A stretch of 45,610 nucleotides of DNA. Origin: Bacteroidia bacterium. GTDB lineage: Bacteria; Bacteroidota; Bacteroidia; Bacteroidales; Marinilabiliaceae. The DNA lies in assembly GCA_030526155.1 (NCBI GenBank), contig JAUNDI010000019.1, positions 1-45,610 of the forward strand. Reading direction: 5' to 3'. The notes beneath the pieces are model-generated. The model was not told where the DNA came from, ran no database searches, and saw only the letters and a list, made by a program, of their open reading frames with translations. This document shows positions 34,921-41,848 of the stretch, piece by piece (positions within the stretch are counted from its first letter, which is position 1; each line of letters opens with the position of its first letter). Position numbers and translations under genes: made by a program.

Positions 34921-35982
34921 TTAGCGTATAGCTACACACTCTATCTCTACCAGCCACTTTGGCCTACATACCGGCGCATGTAATATCACAAAGGGTTTCT
35001 CATCGCCAAATCTCTCTGTCATAATATCTCGTACTACCGTATAATCTGCCGTATCTCTTAAATAAACTAAGAAATATTGTACATTATCAAATGTAGTATC
35101 TGCTTCCGATAGAAGTACTTCAATATTCTCTAATGCTCTGCCTGTCTGCGCTACCACATCTCCTTCATATAGTACCTCTCCTCTGTTGTCTATCGAGGCC
35201 GTACCCGAAATAAAGACTCTCCTAATCCCAGGATAATCTACATAAGTACCTCTCTCAAAGGCTACACCATACTCTGCAGTGCTGTTCAGATGGCTCTTTG
35301 CATACAAGAAGTGAATATCTGACGTAGGTACCCCTCCTACTGCATAAGCATCCATCTGTACCAACGAGTCTCTCCCTATGGAGTCTCCTCCTATTCCTGT
35401 AGAGGCTATAAAGTGAGTATCGGTGGTCAACCCCTCTTCCGCAAATTTCTCATTTCTCCCAACCACAACGCCTTGATAATTTCTATCTACATCATGAACA
35501 TAAAACCATGTCCTTACACAATTATCAAGCAGCGTAAGCCCTCTCTCTCTCAATCCGTCTATATATCTGTCAAAAATATCCCTAGTCTGTACCTTAGATG
35601 TCTCACCTCCAAAACGTACATTGGTCGTCCAATAGTGAACCACCTCCCCATCTTCTACAGCTATCGTATCGTCATCTAATCTCTTTATTATCACTCCTTG
35701 CATTATATATACTAAGGCCGATACTTTCGAACCGTCTAATGGCGATTGCCCCACTACACTCAACGCATACTCTGGCTGCTCTTTAGGCAAATACTGCAAC
35801 TGGTTATCTACATCCGACAAAAACAACCTCACAAACACAACAGATGAACGTGATAATTTCGACATCTGCGAAAGAACACGTATCTGCGAATATATCTCAT
35901 TAAATTGCTGCTGAACCGACAATGTAGTCGACGAAACGCGAAGAATATAATACTTATCACGTGAAGATATAGGGGTAGCCAT
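34921..35982 (-). CDS. two-domain Rid (YjgF) superfamily protein, chorismatase-like
   Basis: The 353-residue protein is far longer than single-domain RidA (about 130). The C-terminal half is a clear Rid domain: RVFISGTASIDNRGEVLYEG, DVVAQTGRALENIEVLLSEA and WLVEIECVAIR. The middle part has NCVRTWFYVHDVDRNY, VVVGRNEKFAEEGL and ASTGIGGDS. This order matches my recollection of FkbO/Hyg5/XanB2-type chorismatases (RTWNY, VGR, TGIG, FIS.TA.I, VEIE), which hydrolyse chorismate to hydroxybenzoates or a dihydrodiol. The family motif YGPRxPxFxRA is only partly kept (YGVAFERGTYV), so activity is uncertain. It opens an operon with two transporters and has a strong promoter. Confidence 0.75.
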   Translation of the reverse strand: MATPISSRDKYYILRVSSTTLSVQQQFNEIYSQIRVLSQMSKLSRSSVVFVRLFLSDVDNQLQYLPKEQPEYALSVVGQSPLDGSKVSALVYIMQGVIIKRLDDDTIAVEDGEVVHYWTTNVRFGGETSKVQTRDIFDRYIDGLRERGLTLLDNCVRTWFYVHDVDRNYQGVVVGRNEKFAEEGLTTDTHFIASTGIGGDSIGRDSLVQMDAYAVGGVPTSDIHFLYAKSHLNSTAEYGVAFERGTYVDYPGIRRVFISGTASIDNRGEVLYEGDVVAQTGRALENIEVLLSEADTTFDNVQYFLVYLRDTADYTVVRDIMTERFGDEKPFVILHAPVCRPKWLVEIECVAIR

Positions 35983-36013
35983 CTAATTCTCTGTTTTTCT
36001 TAAATTGCAACCG

Positions 36014-36046
36014 CAAATTTAACACGACTCTTTCACTCCACCAAAA
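36014..36046 (-). promoter_or_regulatory. promoter of the Rid-like/MFS/antiporter operon
   Basis: On the minus strand TTTTG (36042-36046) and TAAATTTG (36014-36021) are separated by exactly 20 bases. The -7 element ends 31 bases before the ATG at 35982. Repeat copy B starts 18 bases upstream. Confidence 0.7.
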
Positions 36047-36064
36047 CACCCCCCACAAAATACA

Positions 36065-36205
36065 TTTTTTACGATGAAGAAGGCACCTTCCTCAGTGCAC
36101 ACAACAACTTTTTTTACGATGAAGAAGGCAACTCCCGCTCTTCTCTCTAGCATTATCTAGCCCCTCTAGAACAACTAGAATAACTAGAATAACTAGTCCA
36201 ACTAA
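36065..36205. repeat. composite dispersed intergenic repeat, copy B
   Basis: Two heads TTTTTTACGATGAAGAAGG lie at 36065-36083 and 36110-36128 (45 bp apart). From 36147 six CTAG units follow at 36147, 36157, 36166, 36175, 36184 and 36193, a 9-bp tandem array with consensus CTAGAATAA. The 37-bp offset from second head to first CTAG and the joined string TCTAGAACAACTA are identical in copy A. The element fills the gap between the MBL hydrolase and Rid-like genes. Confidence 0.8.
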
Positions 36206-36213
36206 ACTACCAA

Positions 36214-36855
36214 TCAAAAACTCCTCCCCAAAACCCAACCTCTCTCCCTACCAATAGTAGTATCCAACCCATGCCCCGGCAAAACCTGCGTATCATCAGG
36301 CAACCTCATAAGCTGATTCCTTAACGAATCCCACAACTGCGCTTCACCGCCTCCAGGAAAATCAGTTCTTCCCATCGACCCAGCAAATAGAGCATCACCC
36401 GTAAACACCATCTTCTCATCCGGCAAATAATAAGCTAATCCTCCAGCCGAATGCCCAGGCACATCAAGTACCAATACCCTCAAGTCTCCAAATGTCAATT
36501 CATCACCGCCCTTAATATAATCTGTTACTTCAAATGAGTCCGGCTCAGGAATACGCCACGAATCACACAAGTGACTATTCATAAACATATACTGCTCCTC
36601 CAATTTATGAGCATACACTCTCGCTTTATACCTATCCACCAAATGGGCAACTCCAAATATATGGTCCAAATGAGAATGTGTCAACAACACCACCACATCC
36701 TTCACCGATAACGAATCAATATACTCGTCCAAACACTTTCTCTCTTTCTCAGAAAAAGCCCCTGGGTCAACAACTACTGCAATATCGCTATTTGAATCAG
36801 CTAAAACATATGTCGACTCAGCTAACATATTAAATTGAAAAATTCTTACTTGCAT
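36214..36855 (-). CDS. metallo-beta-lactamase-fold hydrolase (glyoxalase II-like)
   Basis: The 213-residue protein has the full binuclear metal site of the fold: THSHLDH (H60, H62, D64, H65), the third histidine in DVPGHSAGGLAYYL, the bridging aspartate in FTGDALFAGSMGRTDFPGG, and the last histidine in VLPGHGLDTTIGRER. This resembles the glyoxalase II/YcbL subgroup, which hydrolyses thioesters such as S-lactoylglutathione. The C-terminus is short, lacking the full glyoxalase II helical domain, so YcbL-like is the better guess. It is monocistronic, with a dyad in its promoter spacer. Confidence 0.9.
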   Translation of the reverse strand: MQVRIFQFNMLAESTYVLADSNSDIAVVVDPGAFSEKERKCLDEYIDSLSVKDVVVLLTHSHLDHIFGVAHLVDRYKARVYAHKLEEQYMFMNSHLCDSWRIPEPDSFEVTDYIKGGDELTFGDLRVLVLDVPGHSAGGLAYYLPDEKMVFTGDALFAGSMGRTDFPGGGEAQLWDSLRNQLMRLPDDTQVLPGHGLDTTIGRERGWVLGRSF

Positions 36856-36891
36856 AGGTAACTATTCATGTTATATTTCGTATCATCGCGA

Positions 36892-36921
36892 CAAAGATAA
36901 TGTAATGCACACACATTACAA
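36892..36921 (-). promoter_or_regulatory. promoter of the MBL hydrolase with an inverted repeat in the spacer
   Basis: On the minus strand TTG (36919-36921), a 19-base spacer and TATCTTTG (36892-36899) form a promoter; the -7 box ends 36 bases before the ATG. A perfect dyad TGTAATG-cacaca-CATTACA (36901-36920) fills the spacer, an ideal repressor position, and lies between divergent genes. Confidence 0.6.
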
Positions 36922-36972
36922 CGTTATCTCGTATTAAATAGACCAACATATCAACAGAAAGTATATTTTTAG

Positions 36973-37194
36973 ATGAACTCTAAAAAACTGACATATTATA
37001 ACCCATCAATAAATATCGTAGATATCGATTTCCAAGTAGTATGCATTGGAGACTCGCTTGGTGATAAATCCGAGGGCGACTATAAAAAGCCTTCAGGAGA
37101 AGGTAGTACCGATGATGATTTCGTCGATTTCCCTAGTGGCTATAATTCATTAAACAAAAGCAAATCAATAGCCCCAGACCATATAGAATTCTAA
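36973..37194 (+). CDS. 73-aa small hypothetical protein of a Bacteroidales-type family
   Basis: The product starts MNSKKLTYYNPSINIVDIDF, then VVCIGDS, followed by a hydrophilic Gly/Ser/Asp-rich tail (GDKSEGDYKKPSGEGSTDDD). The layout (basic start, [YK]PS, V.I.....C.S, acidic Gly-rich tail) recalls the numerous small proteins of unknown function in Bacteroides and Prevotella genomes. There is no cleavable signal peptide. No TAnnTTTG element is found at the usual distance, so the promoter is unclear; it may be read from the region of the divergent MBL promoter. A clear terminator follows. Confidence 0.65.
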   Translation: MNSKKLTYYNPSINIVDIDFQVVCIGDSLGDKSEGDYKKPSGEGSTDDDFVDFPSGYNSLNKSKSIAPDHIEF

Positions 37195-37210
37195 TTTCAT
37201 ACCCAATATC

Positions 37211-37242
37211 AGCGACGCGAAAATATCACGTCGCTTATTTTT
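37211..37242 (+). terminator. terminator of the 73-aa gene
   Basis: The stem AGCGACG / CGTCGCT (37211-37217, 37229-37235) has an 11-base loop and is followed by TATTTTTTAT. It separates the small gene from the ssb operon and supports the small ORF being transcribed. Confidence 0.8.
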
Positions 37243-37247
37243 TATAC

Positions 37248-37282
37248 TTTGCTTGGCAATTTAGATTATTTTACTAATTTCG
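37248..37282 (+). promoter_or_regulatory. promoter of the ssb-gldED-...-metY operon
   Basis: TTTGC (37248-37252) and TAATTTCG (37275-37282) are 22 bases apart; the -7 box differs from consensus at one base. It ends 34 bases before the ssb ATG and lies immediately behind the preceding terminator. Confidence 0.55.
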
Positions 37283-37316
37283 CACTTACAAAAGGTTTAT
37301 CAAACATAAATCAAGT

Positions 37317-37781
37317 ATGTCAATAAATAAAGTTATACTCTTAGGGAATGTCGGTAAAGAGCCTGACATCAGGTATTTCGAGCAAAATCGTGGCGTAGCA
37401 AACTTTACTCTTGCTACCACAGAACGCGCACACACAGGTCGTAACGATCAACAAATTCCAGAACGCACAGAATGGCATAATATTGTTGTAAGAGGCGGTC
37501 TCGTTCAGGTCGTTGAGAGATTCGTTCATAAGGGCTCTAAACTATATCTTGAGGGAAAAATTCGTACTCGCTCTTATGTCGACCGCGAGGGTAGAGATCG
37601 TTTCGTTACCGAAATAGTAGTGGACGTTCTTGAAATCCTCTCTCGCCGCGATGGAGGTAACAATAACCATAATGCCGAATACCAAAACCAGGCATACGAG
37701 GGTCTAGGCGAACCTAACTATAGTGGCGACAACCCCGATTCTTTAGGCGACGACTTCCTAGATACTAACTCTCCGTTCTAA
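37317..37781 (+). CDS. ssb: single-stranded DNA-binding protein
   Basis: The 154-residue protein has the SSB OB-fold: MSINKVILLGNVGKEPDIRY, NFTLATTERA, TEWHNIVVRGGLVQVVERFV and GSKLYLEGKIRTRSYVDREG. A disordered Asn/Gly-rich linker leads to an acidic tip ending in SPF, the usual partner-docking tail of SSB, which recruits repair and replication proteins. The ssb-gldE-gldD order is the one known from Flavobacterium. The next ORF starts 33 bases downstream. Confidence 0.95.
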   Translation: MSINKVILLGNVGKEPDIRYFEQNRGVANFTLATTERAHTGRNDQQIPERTEWHNIVVRGGLVQVVERFVHKGSKLYLEGKIRTRSYVDREGRDRFVTEIVVDVLEILSRRDGGNNNHNAEYQNQAYEGLGEPNYSGDNPDSLGDDFLDTNSPF

Positions 37782-37814
37782 GTCGACGCTATTGCTAACT
37801 AAGAAGCATATTTA

Positions 37815-39710
37815 ATGGATTCAGACTTATACCATAGTATTACGACCGGCTTGAGTGCAATAAACATTCAGCCGGTCCAATTTTCAACAATTATCCAAGG
37901 CATACTACTTATAGTATTGCTCTTCTTTAGTGCCCTCATCTCAGGTAGTGAAGTGGCTTACTTCTCCTTGACTCCTAGCGAATGCCAGGAGATGGAGTCT
38001 AATGGAAAACAAAATTCTAAACTAGCACTCAAACTCCTTCGAGACCCAAAGAGACTTCTAGCAACAATTCTTATCGGCAACAATTTCGTAAATGTCGCCA
38101 TAATCATGTTGTCAGCTTTTCTTAGCGCTGAGGTTATCGACTTCGGCTCTTCCACAGTCCTTAAATTCATATTCGAAACCATAATAATTACTACCCTCAT
38201 CCTCTTCTTCGGTGAGGTAATGCCTAAAATATTCGCAAAGCAGTACCGAATGAGGTTCGCTCAATGGATGGCTTACCCACTACAGGTAATGAGTACTATA
38301 TTCCGCCCATTCAGCTTGATGCTCATGAAGTCTACTAACGTAGTAAACGAAAAACTTTCAAAGCGCCAGAATTCTAACTTCTCCCTAGACGACCTCCAAG
38401 AGGCCATCGACCTCACAAGTAATGGTATCCGCGAGGAGAAGGATATGCTGGAGAGCATTGTGAAGTTCTCAAACCTTACTGCTATAGATATCATGACGCC
38501 TCGTATGGATGTCGTCGCCGTAGATATATCTGAGTCTTTTAGCGAAGTACTAGATACCGTCATCGAAAGCGGATACTCTCGTATACCCGTATACGACGAA
38601 CGCCCCGACGAAATAAAGGGTATCTTATATGTCAAGGATCTCCTCCCTCATATCGAGGAGAAAAACAATACAGACTTCGACTGGCAATCACTCCTGCGTA
38701 ATGCATACTACGTCCCAGAAAACAAAAAGACTAACGACCTCCTAGCCGAATTCCAATCTTCTAAAAACCATATGGCTATAGTGGTCGACGAATATGGCGG
38801 CATGCAGGGTATCGTTACCTTAGAGGATATCCTCGAGGAAATCGTAGGCGAAATAAGCGACGAAATGGATACCGACGAAGCTAAACTTTGGCACAAACTA
38901 TCCGACGGCTCAATAATATTTGAAGGCAAGATATCGCTAAACGATTTCTTCAAGGTAACTAATATCGACGAAGACGAACTAGACGAAAAACGTGGCGACG
39001 CAGAAACATTAGCCGGGTTCCTCCTAGAAATTAATGGCCTAATCCCTCAGAAAAAAGATATTATCCGATACAAAGAGCATATCTTTGAAATAATTTCAGC
39101 CGACATAAGAAGAATAAAAAAGGTGAAATACCATAGCATAAAAAATATCATAGTTCTCATCTTTTGCTCCCTACTCTTTGTTGGGTGTAGAGATAGCTAC
39201 GTACCTAAGCCTCATGGATACTTTAGAATAGACCTTCCTGAGCATCAATATTCTAACTTCGATAGCCTCGCTCTACCTTTCACTTTCGATAAGTCTGATT
39301 ACGCAGTAGTATCACCCGACAAAAAAAGCGTAGAGGGCGAACATTGGATTAATATCTCTTATCCTCAGTGGAACTGCAAAATACACGTTACTTATCGCAA
39401 CATTCGTGGTATCGTCGAACAAGCACTGGAGGATAACCGTAAATTGGCATATAAACATACCGTTAAGGCAGATGCTATCGGCGAGGAGTACTACGACGAC
39501 GCTGAGCATGGCCTATATGGCGCTCTTTATCTCATCAAGGGTAACGCCGCTACCCCACTCCAATTCGCTATTACAGATAGTACCGCTAATCTTTTCCGCG
39601 GCTCTGTATATTTTTGGGGTAGACCTAACCAAGATAGCCTCGCTCCCGTAGTGAACTATATCGAAAAGGATGTTACCAAACTTATCGAGTCTTTCCGTTT
39701 CAGAAACTAA
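37815..39710 (+). CDS. GldE-GldD in one reading frame (CNNM/CorC-type membrane protein + lipoprotein)
   Basis: The 631-codon frame has no stop between two normally separate genes. Residues 1-436 are GldE: DUF21/CNNM membrane domain (IIQGILLIVLLFFSALISG), CBS pair (DIMTPRMDVVAVDI, IVVDEYGGMQGIVTLEDILE) and CorC_HlyC domain, ending at the usual RRIKKVK. Then comes an apparent lipoprotein signal (from GTG 39123: VKYHSIKNIIVLIFCSLLFV, then GC458) and GldD (YVPKPHGYFRIDLPEHQYSN...). GldE/GldD are needed for gliding and T9SS function in Flavobacterium. Either a fusion is made, perhaps cut by signal peptidase II at C458, or GldD starts at the internal GTG. One change (TAC to TAA/TAG, codon 439) would separate them. 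Confidence 0.88.
   Translation: MDSDLYHSITTGLSAINIQPVQFSTIIQGILLIVLLFFSALISGSEVAYFSLTPSECQEMESNGKQNSKLALKLLRDPKRLLATILIGNNFVNVAIIMLSAFLSAEVIDFGSSTVLKFIFETIIITTLILFFGEVMPKIFAKQYRMRFAQWMAYPLQVMSTIFRPFSLMLMKSTNVVNEKLSKRQNSNFSLDDLQEAIDLTSNGIREEKDMLESIVKFSNLTAIDIMTPRMDVVAVDISESFSEVLDTVIESGYSRIPVYDERPDEIKGILYVKDLLPHIEEKNNTDFDWQSLLRNAYYVPENKKTNDLLAEFQSSKNHMAIVVDEYGGMQGIVTLEDILEEIVGEISDEMDTDEAKLWHKLSDGSIIFEGKISLNDFFKVTNIDEDELDEKRGDAETLAGFLLEINGLIPQKKDIIRYKEHIFEIISADIRRIKKVKYHSIKNIIVLIFCSLLFVGCRDSYVPKPHGYFRIDLPEHQYSNFDSLALPFTFDKSDYAVVSPDKKSVEGEHWINISYPQWNCKIHVTYRNIRGIVEQALEDNRKLAYKHTVKADAIGEEYYDDAEHGLYGALYLIKGNAATPLQFAITDSTANLFRGSVYFWGRPNQDSLAPVVNYIEKDVTKLIESFRFRN
39123..39710 (+). CDS. gldD: GldD lipoprotein, possible internal start inside the gldE frame
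   Basis: This is an alternative reading of the 3' part of the 631-codon ORF. GTG 39123 gives a 195-residue protein whose first 22 residues form a complete lipoprotein signal (basic K/H start, hydrophobic core, lipobox FVGC). It then continues with the GldD motif YVPKPHGYFRIDLPEHQYSN and a typical GldD body (HWINISYPQWNCKIHVTYRN). Upstream of the GTG there is an A/G-rich stretch (AAGAAGAATAAAAAAG) that could serve as a weak ribosome-binding region. Two genes overlapping at this point would be the ancestral state. Confidence 0.5.
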   Translation: MKYHSIKNIIVLIFCSLLFVGCRDSYVPKPHGYFRIDLPEHQYSNFDSLALPFTFDKSDYAVVSPDKKSVEGEHWINISYPQWNCKIHVTYRNIRGIVEQALEDNRKLAYKHTVKADAIGEEYYDDAEHGLYGALYLIKGNAATPLQFAITDSTANLFRGSVYFWGRPNQDSLAPVVNYIEKDVTKLIESFRFRN

Positions 39711-39722
39711 ATTAAGTAAGGA

Positions 39723-40340
39723 ATGCTCTTCAAAAAATTCTACGATAAGAGTGCCACAATGGGCATTTGGCAAATGACCGAATCTTTGGCCGAATTAGAG
39801 GCTATGTATACGGTCACAGATGACGAACGCCCTGTATATGACGGCTTCCGAAACGATAGACGACGTAAGGAGTGGCTGACCGTCCGTATCCTCTTGCGCG
39901 AACTCGTAGGTAAGGATGTCGAAATATGCTATAGAGATACCGGCAAGCCATACCTTAAGGATTCTTCTTACTGTATCAGCATTACTCATACCATAGGTTA
40001 CGTAGGTATCAGACTCGCTGCTCACCCCGTTGCTCTAGATATGGAGTATAAGGCCGATAGAGTCTTTCGCATCATAGATAGATTCGTCAACGAAAAGGAG
40101 ATGAAATATATCGACGAACGGGATAAGGTAAGCTCCGCTCTAGTACTATGGAGCGCCAAGGAAACACTCTTCAAATTGTTCGATTTCCAAGAGGTCGACT
40201 TCAAGGAGCATCTCTTTATAAGTAAAATGCATTGGGGAGCTAAGGGCCATTTCCGAGGTTCTGTCAATAAGGATGGCTTTAGGGCCGACGTGAAACTTAG
40301 TTTCGCCGTGTATGGCGACCTTATCTTGGTATATTGTTAA
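39723..40340 (+). CDS. 4'-phosphopantetheinyl transferase (Sfp/AcpT-like)
   Basis: The 205-residue enzyme transfers phosphopantetheine from CoA to carrier proteins. The family motifs are in order: CISITHTIGYVGI (residues about 82-94), the metal motif VALDMEYK and WSAKETLFKLF. The N-terminal MTESLAELEAMYTVTDDE is typical of Bacteroidota members. The ATG at 39723 keeps the full N-terminal strand; an internal ATG at 39759 would remove it. It begins 12 bases after gldD. It could serve fatty-acid ACP or a secondary pathway. Confidence 0.88.
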   Translation: MLFKKFYDKSATMGIWQMTESLAELEAMYTVTDDERPVYDGFRNDRRRKEWLTVRILLRELVGKDVEICYRDTGKPYLKDSSYCISITHTIGYVGIRLAAHPVALDMEYKADRVFRIIDRFVNEKEMKYIDERDKVSSALVLWSAKETLFKLFDFQEVDFKEHLFISKMHWGAKGHFRGSVNKDGFRADVKLSFAVYGDLILVYC

Positions 40341-40351
40341 GCATAATCTGA

Positions 40352-41086
40352 ATGACTAATATTTATAACGACATAATATATCCAGCTTACCAAAGTGGGA
40401 AACATCTCTTTGCTATGCTTATCGACCCCGATAAGTGCTCAGAGGAACGTATGTCAGCTATCAAAAATGCTATGGCTGAATATACCCCAGATCTTATTCT
40501 TATCGGTGGCTCACTTGTCATGAATAGTACCTCAGATGCCGTGCTAACATGCCAAAAGTTCTTCCCCAAAACGCATACTATCTTGTTCCCTGGGGACGAC
40601 TCCCAACTGACCCCTATCGCAGATGCTATAATGGTACTATCTCTCATCTCTGGTCGAAACCCTGAGTACCTTATCGGACAACATGTTCGCGCTAGCGTCA
40701 AAATAAAGAAGATGGGGCTCCAAACCATCCCTACAGGATACATACTAATAGATGGAGGACGAACCACAGCTGTCCAATACATAAGCAACTCAATGCCCAT
40801 CCCAAGCGATAAAATAGAAATCGCCGTTGCTACAGCTCTTGCTTCCGAACAGCTAGGTCACAAAATGGTATACCTCGAGGCTGGTAGCGGCGCCTCAAAT
40901 CACGTCCCTACAGATATGATACGAGCAGTTCGCCAATCTATAAATATCCCTCTAATAGTGGGTGGCGGCCTCAAAAACGCAAACGATATTAAAGAGGTGT
41001 TCAACGCCGGCGCAAACATAGTAGTCGTCGGTTCTGCAATAGAACATAATCCCGAAATGGCAAAAACTCTTTGTACCCAATATTAA
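40352..41086 (+). CDS. geranylgeranylglyceryl phosphate synthase family protein (PcrB-like)
   Basis: The 244-residue TIM-barrel enzyme joins a polyprenyl diphosphate to glycerol-1-phosphate, forming an ether lipid. Motifs seen: HLFAMLIDPDKCSEERM, LILIGGSLVMNSTSDAV, ILFPGDDSQLTPIADAIMVL, TIPTGYILIDGG, YLEAGSGASNHVP and the phosphate-binding IVGGGLKNANDIKEVFNAG with VVVGSAIEHNP. This matches the group II GGGPS proteins described from Bacteroidota as well as Archaea. The chain length used and the fate of the product in bacteria are not settled. It lies 11 bases after the PPTase gene. Confidence 0.9.
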   Translation: MTNIYNDIIYPAYQSGKHLFAMLIDPDKCSEERMSAIKNAMAEYTPDLILIGGSLVMNSTSDAVLTCQKFFPKTHTILFPGDDSQLTPIADAIMVLSLISGRNPEYLIGQHVRASVKIKKMGLQTIPTGYILIDGGRTTAVQYISNSMPIPSDKIEIAVATALASEQLGHKMVYLEAGSGASNHVPTDMIRAVRQSINIPLIVGGGLKNANDIKEVFNAGANIVVVGSAIEHNPEMAKTLCTQY

Positions 41087-41108
41087 TTCTAACAGACAAG
41101 ATAATAAT

Positions 41109-41846
41109 ATGACTAGAAATCTAGTAATAATACCAACATACAACGAGAAGGAGAATATTACTTCTATCATTAACGCTGTATACTCTCTTCCCGAGGATAT
41201 AGACATCCTTATCATTGATGATGGCTCACCTGATGGAACAGCCGATATCGTGTCTGACTTAATGAAAATGTACACCGATTGCCTTTTCATGATTAAGCGT
41301 GAGGGTAAACTCGGACTGGGTACCGCATATATTACTGGCTTCAAATGGGCTCTCGAACACGGATATGAATACATATTCGAAATGGATGCCGATTTCTCAC
41401 ACCCACCTAAGGACCTAATCCGTCTTCTTGAAGCTTGTAAGGACGAAGGTTTCGATATGGCTATAGGCTCTAGATATATCTCTGGCGTAAATGTCGTAAA
41501 CTGGCCTATCGGTCGAGTTCTTATGTCTTACTACGCTTCCGTATACGTACGCCTCATTACCGGAATGAAGATCATGGATACCACAGCTGGGTTCGCTTGC
41601 TACTCGGCTAATGTTCTACGTTCTATCGGCCTCGATAAAATACGCCTAAAGGGTTATGGCTTCCAAATCGAAATGAAATTCCGTACCTGGAAATACGGCT
41701 TCAAAATAAAGGAGGTACCTATCATCTTCACAGACCGCAAACAGGGCGTAAGCAAAATGAGTGGTGGTATATTCAACGAGGCTGTATGGGGCGTAATAGG
41801 CCTACGCCTTAGAAGCCTATTTACCAACTGGAAGAAAAAGAACTAA
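41109..41846 (+). CDS. GT2 family glycosyltransferase, polyprenol monophosphomannose synthase-like
   Basis: The 245-residue cytoplasmic-face enzyme has the GT-A fold of dolichol/polyprenol-phosphate mannose synthases: NLVIIPTYNEKENITSIINA, the nucleotide site DILIIDDGSPDGTADIV, LGTAYITGFKWALEHGYEY, the metal-binding IFEMDADFSHPP and GSRYISGVNVVNWPIGR. MDTTAGFACYSANVLRSIGL and VPIIFTDRKQGVSKM complete the domain. No C-terminal membrane region is seen. It probably makes a lipid-linked sugar donor for glycan or O-glycosylation. The next gene starts 2 bases after the stop. Confidence 0.9.
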   Translation: MTRNLVIIPTYNEKENITSIINAVYSLPEDIDILIIDDGSPDGTADIVSDLMKMYTDCLFMIKREGKLGLGTAYITGFKWALEHGYEYIFEMDADFSHPPKDLIRLLEACKDEGFDMAIGSRYISGVNVVNWPIGRVLMSYYASVYVRLITGMKIMDTTAGFACYSANVLRSIGLDKIRLKGYGFQIEMKFRTWKYGFKIKEVPIIFTDRKQGVSKMSGGIFNEAVWGVIGLRLRSLFTNWKKKN

Positions 41847-41848
41847 GC

